Below are positions 15,854-22,657 of a stretch of 27,798 nt of DNA, one piece after another. Position 1 is the stretch's first letter. Each line of letters begins with the position of its first letter. Origin of the DNA: Sulfurimonas sp. (lineage in GTDB: Bacteria; Campylobacterota; Campylobacteria; Campylobacterales; Sulfurimonadaceae); assembly GCF_023228785.1 (NCBI RefSeq), contig NZ_JALOAN010000030.1:1-27798 (forward strand), in the 5' to 3' direction. The position numbers and the translations under genes are program-made. The notes under the pieces are model-generated. The model searched no databases, had not been told where the DNA came from, and was given only the letters and a program-made list of their open reading frames with translations.

Positions 15854-17320
15854 ATGGAAGCGCCACTTTTAATTTCATTCTCAATATATATGTTAGCGAT
15901 GGTAGGTATAGGTTTTTACTTTTACTTTAAAACTGATGATTTAAGTGATTATGTTTTGGGTGGTAGAGGTTTAGGTCCAGGTGTTACAGCTCTAAGTGCT
16001 GGTGCATCAGATATGAGTGGCTGGCTTCTTTTAGGACTTCCTGGGATGATGTATAGCCAAGGTTTAGTTGGTAGTTGGATCGCAGTTGGTCTATTTATTG
16101 GTGCTTTTTTAAACTGGCACTATGTTGCAAAACCACTTCGTGTTTATACTCACTATCTTCATGATGCTATTACTATTCCTGATTATTTCTCAAACAGATT
16201 TAAAGATAATAAAAATACTTTAAGAATTATTACTGCTATTGTTATTTTAGTTTTCTACACTCTATATACATCTTCAGGACTCGTAGGTGGAGCTAAGCTT
16301 TTTGAAGCTACCTTTAATCTAGAGTACTCAAGCGCTTTGATAGTCGGTAGTGTTATCATTGTATCTTACACATTTTTAGGTGGATACAATGCTGTTAGCT
16401 GGACTGATTTCATTCAAGGTATACTTATGATGTTAGCTCTTGTAATTACTCCTATAGTTGTTTTATATGATATTGGTGGGGTTAGTGAAGCTATAAAAAT
16501 TATAAATCTTCACGAAGCAAAAATGCTAGATATCTTAAGGGGTAGTTCACTCATTGGAATTATCTCACTTCTTGCTTGGGGGCTTGGATATTTTGGTCAG
16601 CCTCACATCTTAGTACGTTTTATGTCCATCAAAGAAGAAGATGAAATGCATCGTGCAAAAGCAATTGGTATGACTTGGATGGGGCTCTCAATAGTTGGCT
16701 CACTAGCTGTTGGATTTTTTGGTTTTGTATATGTTATAGCAAATGGAGTTGACTTACAAGATAGTGAGAAGATTTTTATAACTCTATCGCAACTCCTTTT
16801 CAGTCCTTGGATTGCAGGATTCCTGCTCGCTGCAATATTAGCTGCTATTATGAGCACTATTGATTCTCAACTTCTAGTATCATCTTCTGTTTTGACAAGA
16901 GATATCTATCATGCAATTCTTAGAAAAGATGCAAGTGATAAAGAACTTGTTTGGGTTGGTCGTGCTACGGTTATTGTAATTGCTGTCATCGCTTGGTATA
17001 TATCAACGGATGAAAATTCCAGTGTATTACAGCTTGTATCTTACGCTTGGGCTGGTTTTGGTGCAGCTTTTGGACCGCTTATCATCTTGTCTCTTTACAA
17101 CCAAAATATCACAAGAACTGGAGCAATAGCAGGAATGATAGTTGGATCTTTAACTGTTATCATCTATAAAAATCTTGAAGGTGGCATATTTGATATATAT
17201 GAGCTTCTTCCTGGATTTATCCTAGCTTGGATTGCTATTTTAGTGTTTAGTAGAGTTGGTGAGCGTGCTTCAGATGAATCTAAAAAGATATTTCAAGAGG
17301 TGCAAGATAAATTAAAATAG
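15854..17320 (+). CDS. putP: Sodium/proline symporter
   Basis: Inner-membrane sodium:proline symporter of the SSS family, supplying proline to PutA. At 488 residues with about 13 hydrophobic helices it is close to E. coli PutP (502). The sodium-site helix reads GASDMSGWLLLGLPG (50-64), where Asp53 corresponds to the essential Asp55 of E. coli PutP. GYFGQPHILVRFMSI and STIDSQLLVSSSVLTRDI are further PutP-type signatures. The ATG directly follows the putA stop codon, and a strong ribosome site (AAGGAGG, 15839-15845) lies inside the end of putA. The operon ends at a perfect palindrome 18 nt downstream. Confidence 0.95.
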   Translation: MEAPLLISFSIYMLAMVGIGFYFYFKTDDLSDYVLGGRGLGPGVTALSAGASDMSGWLLLGLPGMMYSQGLVGSWIAVGLFIGAFLNWHYVAKPLRVYTHYLHDAITIPDYFSNRFKDNKNTLRIITAIVILVFYTLYTSSGLVGGAKLFEATFNLEYSSALIVGSVIIVSYTFLGGYNAVSWTDFIQGILMMLALVITPIVVLYDIGGVSEAIKIINLHEAKMLDILRGSSLIGIISLLAWGLGYFGQPHILVRFMSIKEEDEMHRAKAIGMTWMGLSIVGSLAVGFFGFVYVIANGVDLQDSEKIFITLSQLLFSPWIAGFLLAAILAAIMSTIDSQLLVSSSVLTRDIYHAILRKDASDKELVWVGRATVIVIAVIAWYISTDENSSVLQLVSYAWAGFGAAFGPLIILSLYNQNITRTGAIAGMIVGSLTVIIYKNLEGGIFDIYELLPGFILAWIAILVFSRVGERASDESKKIFQEVQDKLK

Positions 17321-17337
17321 TAGCTTTTAGGTATGCT

Positions 17338-17363
17338 AAATAAGAGTTTTAAAACTCTTATTT
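17338..17363. terminator. Bidirectional terminator between putP and cetA
   Basis: AAATAAGAGTTTT (17338-17350) is followed directly by its exact reverse complement (17351-17363), a perfect 26 bp palindrome between two convergent genes. Each strand gives an A-rich side, a stem and a T-rich side, as expected for a two-way terminator. Its right half contains the stop codon of cetA (17358-17360). Confidence 0.7.
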
Positions 17364-18476
17364 ACTATGTGCAAGTTTATTTAAAGTCTTAATAATATCG
17401 TCCATTTTATCGCTGATAAGACTTACTTCATCAGATATGTCATTTACCTCATTAGCGTTTAAGTTAAGCGCATCTGAACTCTCACTAATTGACTGTATAA
17501 GAACATTTGTAGTAGCAGATGTCTCTGCTAGTGACTTTTGAGTTCTCTCTGCTAGCTTTCTCACTTCATCGGCTACAACTGCAAAACCTCGACCATGCTC
17601 ACCCGCACGGGCCGCTTCAATCGCCGCATTAAGTGCAAGAAGGTTTGTCTGTTCTGCTATCTCAGCGATGTTAGATAAAATATCTTTAGTTTCATTTGCA
17701 CTTGAAACTAGATGTCCAAGATTTTCAACCATCTCATTTTCTTTTTGAGAAACACTATGAATACGATTTACGGCTGCATATATCATATCTTTAAGCTCTA
17801 TAATTGTCGTATCTGTTATATCAGCAATTGTCTCATTTAGCTTAGTAGATGTTTGCATTATTTGTGTCTGCGTATCTACATTTTTTTGTTCCATATCTTG
17901 CAAGGCTTGACCTAAAAAATTTACATTGTTCAACAAGTCAGCCATTTTAGCCTCAACATCCACCTTACTTCTTGAAGTAAAGTCTCCATTTGCATAGTTT
18001 TTTAGAGTCGTAATAGCATTATCAAGATTTCTCTCTGATGCATAGAGCATATTGTTCATGCTATTTCTAAGAACATGGACATATGGTGTTTTAGTATCAG
18101 CATCTACTCTGCAAGAAAAATGTCCTCTTGATACTTTATCAGCTAGTAAAACCATCTCTCCAGCTACTCTTGTATCATCTAGTATCGTACTTTGATAAGT
18201 AGTTACAATTTTATTGAAGTTTTTTTCTCCTTCATCACTAGTGTTTAAATTGATCTCAACTCTGTTCCTTTTAAATTCCATTAGCTCTATTAAATGCAAT
18301 CTTTTTATATTAAGACTATTATTTTGAGAGTTGCTTTTAGTAATTAATGCAATACTAACTCCAAACAATATAAGGGCTAAAACTGCCTGAACAATATTTG
18401 AATTAGTTAGAAATAGAGATGCAATTAATACTACGAAACCTATAGAAATTATTACTATTTTTTGTGTATCGTTCAT
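17358..18476 (-). CDS. cetA: Chemoreceptor of the bipartite energy-taxis system, CetA-like
   Basis: Signalling half of a two-protein aerotaxis/energy-taxis receptor. The 372 residues begin with two membrane helices (about 7-24 and 29-46) separated by only a few residues, so there is essentially no periplasmic sensor domain. HAMP-like helices follow (about 98-195). The coiled-coil signalling domain has its tip at 285-312 (AIEAARAGEHGRGF, VVADEVRKLAERT). The region after the tip is only about 60 residues, shorter than in the receptor at the window start. The lack of an outside domain plus a PAS gene just upstream fits the CetA/CetB pair of Campylobacter jejuni, where the PAS partner senses redox state. 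AGGAAAG precedes the start, overlapping the cetB stop codon. The symbol is by analogy; family certainty is higher than orthology. Confidence 0.85.
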   Translation of the reverse strand: MNDTQKIVIISIGFVVLIASLFLTNSNIVQAVLALILFGVSIALITKSNSQNNSLNIKRLHLIELMEFKRNRVEINLNTSDEGEKNFNKIVTTYQSTILDDTRVAGEMVLLADKVSRGHFSCRVDADTKTPYVHVLRNSMNNMLYASERNLDNAITTLKNYANGDFTSRSKVDVEAKMADLLNNVNFLGQALQDMEQKNVDTQTQIMQTSTKLNETIADITDTTIIELKDMIYAAVNRIHSVSQKENEMVENLGHLVSSANETKDILSNIAEIAEQTNLLALNAAIEAARAGEHGRGFAVVADEVRKLAERTQKSLAETSATTNVLIQSISESSDALNLNANEVNDISDEVSLISDKMDDIIKTLNKLAHSK

Positions 18477-18483
18477 ATCTTTC

Positions 18484-18867
18484 CTATCTTAATGTTTTGT
18501 AAAGTGCTTCTGCACTCTCGATCTCTTCTTTGGAAGGTTTTCTCCTACACGACATATATCTAGTTTTTTTTGTAACTGCGTCAATCATAGGATAAACTGT
18601 AGCATATACCCAGTAAAAACCGCCATCTTTTGTTTTATTTTTCACATAACCATCCCAAACTTTTCCAGACTTAACAGTACTCCATAAATCTTTAAAAGCT
18701 GCCTTTGGCATATCTGGATGTCTCACCACATTGTGTGGCTTACCTACTATTTCATCAATAGCATACCCAGCAATTTTGCAAAAGTCGTCGTTTGCAAATA
18801 ATATAACGCCTTTCTCATCTGTTTGAGAGACCAAAAAATCATCATTTTTTAGTTTATATTCTTGCAT
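18484..18867 (-). CDS. cetB: Aer-type PAS domain redox sensor, CetB-like
   Basis: A single PAS domain protein of 127 residues, probably binding FAD and sensing redox or energy state for the adjacent CetA-like receptor. It has the Aer-like core VVRHPDMPKAAFKDLW (47-62), then the W...G.VKN (71-77) and YWVYATVYPM (85-94) blocks that characterise flavin PAS domains of Aer. The segment closes with YMSCRRKPS (104-112). There is no membrane segment. AAAGAGGA about 5 nt before the ATG supports the start. The gene is 7 nt upstream of cetA and clearly in the same operon; the order is cetB then cetA. Confidence 0.88.
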   Translation of the reverse strand: MQEYKLKNDDFLVSQTDEKGVILFANDDFCKIAGYAIDEIVGKPHNVVRHPDMPKAAFKDLWSTVKSGKVWDGYVKNKTKDGGFYWVYATVYPMIDAVTKKTRYMSCRRKPSKEEIESAEALYKTLR

Positions 18868-19021
18868 GAATCCTCTTTCTTTGTGTGAATTTAATTTACT
18901 CTATATACTATATCAAATAAATCGTAATTTATTCTTATATATTCAAAAATGTTGGCATCTCTTTTTTTTAGTTTAAATTATAGATTCAAATTGTAACTTA
19001 TTAGTTAATTTAATATGAATT

Positions 19022-19041
19022 TGTCATAATATGACTATAAT
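19022..19041 (+). promoter_or_regulatory. Promoter of the small SHOCT-type gene (two overlapping -10 candidates)
   Basis: TGTCATAAT (19022-19030) is an extended -10-like element and TATAAT (19036-19041) a perfect hexamer 6 bp further on. Both lie in a very AT-rich 193 bp gap (18868-19060) that also carries the divergent cetB start. A start from the first would leave a leader of about 24 nt with AAGGAG (19048-19053). Confidence 0.45.
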
Positions 19042-19060
19042 TAAAACAAGGAGAAATATT

Positions 19061-19363
19061 ATGCAAGACCAAAACATCATACTTATTCAAGCCATACTAT
19101 TCTTATCTCTATTTGGACTTATGTTTCTTATCTCTTACTTTATTACAAAGAAAGGTGCTAAAAAGTTTGAAGATGAACACTCATTAGAAGAAAGAAAAGA
19201 AGCTGTTAAAAAAAGGGAACTTGTTGATACTTTTTTAAATAGTTCTATTGTTAAGATCATAGGAAAAGATGCATCGCTTCAAGAACTCTCAAACAAACTA
19301 GATAAAGGCGCTATCAATAAAGAAGAGTACAATATTTTAAAAGACACTCTTAAAGTTAGCTAA
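19061..19363 (+). CDS. Small membrane protein with SHOCT-like C-terminus
   Basis: A 100-residue protein. I place the start at ATG 19061 because AAGGAG lies 7 nt upstream; an upstream in-frame ATG at 19031 sits inside the promoter. Residues about 6-28 form one membrane helix (ILIQAILFLSLFGLMFLISY), followed by a charged helical linker. The end (LQELSNKLDKGAINKEEYNI) matches the SHOCT pattern, a short C-terminal motif of unknown role seen on many small bacterial proteins. It stands alone between divergent cetB and the response regulator gene. Function unknown. Confidence 0.8.
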   Translation: MQDQNIILIQAILFLSLFGLMFLISYFITKKGAKKFEDEHSLEERKEAVKKRELVDTFLNSSIVKIIGKDASLQELSNKLDKGAINKEEYNILKDTLKVS

Positions 19364-19420
19364 TTGAACCCTCTAATCTATAAACTAGATTCAGTGTCAA
19401 GTAATAAATGACAAAAGATG

Positions 19421-19445
19421 CGTCATCCTGAACTTGATTCAGGAT
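19421..19445. repeat. Dispersed palindrome with CTTGA loop, second copy
   Basis: CGTC is followed by ATCCTGAA (19425-19432), loop CTTGA (19433-19437) and TTCAGGAT (19438-19445). The design (CGTC lead, 8 bp arms, CTTGA loop) is that of the repeat at 824-860, but the arm sequences differ and stay complementary. It lies in the 245 bp gap 19364-19608 between two (+) genes. No T run follows, so it is not a clear terminator. Confidence 0.65.
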
Positions 19446-19536
19446 CCAATTTGATAATTCTTCAGAGCATTCAATTACTTTTATAGAGTAAAAAGCTTAA
19501 AGAATAGCCCTTTCTTTCATAATCTATTGTAATTAA

Positions 19537-19589
19537 AAAATAGTTATATTATAATAAGACCAAATTTATCACAAAATAGTTACTATTTT
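19537..19589 (+). promoter_or_regulatory. Promoter and possible operator of the response regulator gene
   Basis: TATAAT at 19550-19555 is a perfect -10 hexamer 54 nt before the ATG. AAAATAGTTA occurs twice, at 19537-19546 and 19573-19582, 36 bp apart on either side of it. The second copy is also half of a hairpin, AAAATAG-TTA-CTATTTT (19573-19589). Direct repeats flanking a promoter suit an OmpR-family regulator and suggest autoregulation, but AT-rich sequence gives such matches easily. Confidence 0.4.
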
Positions 19590-19608
19590 ATATTAAAGGG
19601 TTTTTTAT

Positions 19609-20358
19609 ATGACTAAGCATAGTATCATCGTTGTAGAAGATGATGAAATTACAGCACTTAACTTGAGTTTATCACTTCAAAAACATGGCTATCAAGTTCT
19701 AGCGGTATGTGATAATTCTATTGATGCAATACAAAAAATTGAACAATACAATCCAGATATCGTCATTATAGACATCTCTCTTGATGAGAGCAATGATGGG
19801 ATAGAATTAGCAAAAGACGTACGCCAAAAATTCAACATCCCTTTTATTTATTTAACTTCATACAGTGATGATGAAATAATCTCTCAAGCAAAACTCACAG
19901 AACCATATGGTTACATTGTCAAGCCTTTTGATCCAAACTCTCTTCATGCAACTATCCAAATGGCTATCTTTAAGTATGAGATGGAAAATGAGAGAAAAAA
20001 TAACTTAGACTCACTAAAGGTAGATAAGTTAAACTTAGAAAAATTACTATATGCAAGAAGATCAGCAGACAAGCCCATAGTTTGTTTTGGAGAAAACTAT
20101 CATCTTGATATAAGTATTTGTGAGACTTTTTATAACGACACTAAAATAAAACTAACAAAAAAAGAGAATGCATTTTTGCGTCTTTTAGTAGCTCAGCTAG
20201 GAATTGTAGTGAGCTTTGAGCAAGCTATGAAATATGTTTGGGATGAAAATGGAGCTACTGAAAATAGCGTACGAACTCTAGTTTGGAGGTTGAGAAACAA
20301 ACTTGAGACTGACATTATCAAGAATGCTTCTGGTATAGGCTACTACATCGAAGGGTAG
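19609..20358 (+). CDS. OmpR-like response regulator (receiver plus winged helix)
   Basis: Cytoplasmic transcription regulator of a two-component system, 249 residues. The receiver domain (about 5-120) has the acidic cluster Glu10-Asp11-Asp12, phosphoacceptor Asp55 (IIDISLD), Thr83 (YLTSYSD) and Lys105 (VKPFD). A linker of about 45 residues follows. The C-terminal winged helix (about 163-248) is of the Trans_reg_C type: LTKKENAFLRLLV, then NSVRTLVWRLRNKL as recognition helix and a GIGYYIEG wing. Spacing from AAAGGG to the ATG is 8 nt. The gene ends 8 nt from the end of the convergent hybrid kinase gene, which makes that kinase a candidate partner, although they are on opposite strands. Confidence 0.93.
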   Translation: MTKHSIIVVEDDEITALNLSLSLQKHGYQVLAVCDNSIDAIQKIEQYNPDIVIIDISLDESNDGIELAKDVRQKFNIPFIYLTSYSDDEIISQAKLTEPYGYIVKPFDPNSLHATIQMAIFKYEMENERKNNLDSLKVDKLNLEKLLYARRSADKPIVCFGENYHLDISICETFYNDTKIKLTKKENAFLRLLVAQLGIVVSFEQAMKYVWDENGATENSVRTLVWRLRNKLETDIIKNASGIGYYIEG

Positions 20359-20366
20359 CCACTCCC

Positions 20367-22649
20367 TTAAACAATATTTATCTGCTGAACCCTCTCTTTT
20401 ATCTCCATAAAAACTCCTTCATAGTTATACGCGCTATCTTGGGCTTTTGCTTTTTTTTCCATTTCACTAGCATTTTTCTGAAGTGCATCAATCCTAAAGT
20501 TTCCACTAGATCCTTTTATAGAATGAGCATTTAGTGCAATTTCTTTATAATCTTTTGTTTCTATTGCAGCTTGAAGTTTTGGCAACTGTTTTTTCATTTT
20601 TTTGATAAAAAGAGTAAGAAGCAAGATGAGTTCATCTTCATTTAGCTTTAACTCTTCTTTTAATTTTTTAGCATCTAATCCTACTATACTCTCATTAAAT
20701 CCACTTGGTGCTTTAGTCTCTACAAATTTTTCCTCTTTTAGGTAGAGTTTGAAAACTCTCTCAAGCTCTTTTAAAATGATTGGCTTGCCTAAAAATGAGT
20801 CAAATCCACTAAGAAGCCCTCTCTCCATTGCTCCCTTAATTACATTTGCAGTCAACGCTGAGACTGGAGTATGCTTTAGTCCTCTTTTCTTTTCATAAAT
20901 GGATATCTGTTTCACAGCTTCATTTCCATCCATAAGTGGCATTTGTTCATCCATTAGTATCAGGTCATAATTATTTTTTTTGTATAACTCAAGTGCTTCT
21001 AGCCCATTTTTTGCTATGTCATAACTTAGAGAATACTTCTCTAAAAGTATCTTTATAAGCTCTTGATTTGCTTCGTTGTCTTCAGCTACTAAGATGTGAC
21101 CTTTGAACTTTATGTTGGAGTGTTTTTTGTGTGGTGTGTATGAATATGGATTTAATACTTCATCAAAAGCACCTCTTATTTTAGAACAATAGAGTGGAAA
21201 GCTAATCGAAGTTATGTTGTCATATTTATCATAATCATCATTTGGCTCATTCACTAATACTATAAATTTTTTCTGTGAATTTATAGCCATTTGTATAAAC
21301 TCTTTATCTACATCTTCTTGTACAAAAAGAGCTATATCAAACTCTTCATCTATGGAGTTTATTTTTTTTGTGTTCATTTTAAAAGCATCCGCATATCTCA
21401 AAAAGGAGTTCTCTTTATATGCGTTTTTACTCTCTCTTGAACAGACTGCAATCTTAAGAGCTCTAAACTCACTTACATCTTCAAAGAGTGGACATAGTGA
21501 ACTTTTGGCTTCTATTGGGATCGATAAAGTGAACTTACTTCCAACTCCATAAATAGACTCAACATCAACGCTTCCTTGCATATGTTGGGCTAATTGATGA
21601 CAGATAGAAAGACCCAACCCTGTTCCACCTGTTGAGTTTTTTAGCTCACAATGCTGTGCTTGAGCAAAGGCTAGAAAGATATTTTCTACATCTTCTTTTG
21701 CTATACCTATACCACTATCACTTACACTAATACTTAAGATGCCATTTTTACAAAAAGACTCAACACTTATATGTCCGCCTACATTTGTAAACTTTATAGC
21801 GTTACTTAAAAAGTTAGAAAGTACTTGTTTCATTCTAAGTGCGTCAGCGTAGAGTTCTTTGGGAATATGAGGATCTATAAAAGAAGTTATTGTGATATTT
21901 TTCACATTTGCACTTGCAACAAAAAGCTCCATTGTGTGACTAATTTCATCATGAAGTGAAAAGATCTTAGGTTCTATTATAAACTCTCCACTTCTTAGTT
22001 TTGAGAAGTCTAAAATATCATTTATTATACAAAGAAGATTTTCACCACTATTTAAGATGATTTCGAGATAATTTCTATGCTTTTTTGAAACATCTTCATC
22101 TATAAGAAGGTTAACAAAGCCAAGTATAGCATTTAGTGGAGTCCTTATTTCATGTGACATATTTGATAAAAAGTACTCCTTTGCTTGTGATGCATTATCT
22201 GCTTTTTGTCTTGCAGCTATAAGTTTTTCAAAAATAGTATCTGTGTAATACTTTAAGATTCCTCTAAAATTTTTATCAAAAACAAAAGAGATTTCACTTG
22301 ACATCTCTTTTGAATCGAGTCCTTTATCATAAGAAAACTCTATCATTGAGTGACGAAAATGACTACAAATCTCAAAAAGTTCATCTGCACTAATCTCTCT
22401 ATCTTTTAGATAACTTAAAAGTCCTTTCATAATAGGGCAGTTTCCTATCTTTAAATCTCCTACAATAACTCCCATAAAGTAGTCAAATACACCACTAGCA
22501 TACTCTTGTAAGAAAAACTCTTTATCTATCTTATGTAACTCTAAAATCTGTTGTGGGGACTCATAAGAGAGCCATTGTACAAGTATTTGTTCTTTCGAAT
22601 TTACAAATATTTCTTGTGATTTATATAAGTTTGGTATCTTTATTTTCAT
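20367..22649 (-). CDS. Cytoplasmic hybrid histidine kinase with degenerate and intact receivers and Hpt domain
   Basis: A 760-residue phosphorelay kinase without membrane helices. Residues 1-145 are a helical input domain resembling the RsbR N-terminal type (resemblance only). HisKA carries His166 in SHEIRTP, and the ATPase domain has Asn283 (SNAIKFT), DSGIG (311-315) and GTGLGLS (342-348). Residues about 396-500 have the predicted outline of a receiver but no conserved Asp/Lys set, so they look like a pseudo-receiver. The second receiver (about 516-635) is intact, with phosphoacceptor Asp567 (ILMDEQMP) and Lys622 (GKPI). The C-terminal Hpt domain has His709 (NAHSIKGSSG). The likely route is His166 to Asp567 to His709, then a separate regulator, possibly the convergent one at 19609. 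It follows pepN with an 8 nt gap, and its ribosome site AGG overlaps the pepN stop codon. Confidence 0.93.
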   Translation of the reverse strand: MKIKIPNLYKSQEIFVNSKEQILVQWLSYESPQQILELHKIDKEFFLQEYASGVFDYFMGVIVGDLKIGNCPIMKGLLSYLKDREISADELFEICSHFRHSMIEFSYDKGLDSKEMSSEISFVFDKNFRGILKYYTDTIFEKLIAARQKADNASQAKEYFLSNMSHEIRTPLNAILGFVNLLIDEDVSKKHRNYLEIILNSGENLLCIINDILDFSKLRSGEFIIEPKIFSLHDEISHTMELFVASANVKNITITSFIDPHIPKELYADALRMKQVLSNFLSNAIKFTNVGGHISVESFCKNGILSISVSDSGIGIAKEDVENIFLAFAQAQHCELKNSTGGTGLGLSICHQLAQHMQGSVDVESIYGVGSKFTLSIPIEAKSSLCPLFEDVSEFRALKIAVCSRESKNAYKENSFLRYADAFKMNTKKINSIDEEFDIALFVQEDVDKEFIQMAINSQKKFIVLVNEPNDDYDKYDNITSISFPLYCSKIRGAFDEVLNPYSYTPHKKHSNIKFKGHILVAEDNEANQELIKILLEKYSLSYDIAKNGLEALELYKKNNYDLILMDEQMPLMDGNEAVKQISIYEKKRGLKHTPVSALTANVIKGAMERGLLSGFDSFLGKPIILKELERVFKLYLKEEKFVETKAPSGFNESIVGLDAKKLKEELKLNEDELILLLTLFIKKMKKQLPKLQAAIETKDYKEIALNAHSIKGSSGNFRIDALQKNASEMEKKAKAQDSAYNYEGVFMEIKERVQQINIV

Positions 22650-22657
22650 CTTATTGC

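Noticed and set aside
19375..19391. Hairpin AATCTA-TAAAC-TAGATT after the SHOCT gene as a terminator
   Set aside because: The stem is only 6 AT-rich pairs and no T run follows.
22215..22649. Globin-type sensor domain at the kinase N-terminus, because of His residues in CSHFRHSM
   Set aside because: I cannot identify the proximal His and Phe pattern of globins; the helix pattern fits an RsbR-like domain better, and even that is only a resemblance.
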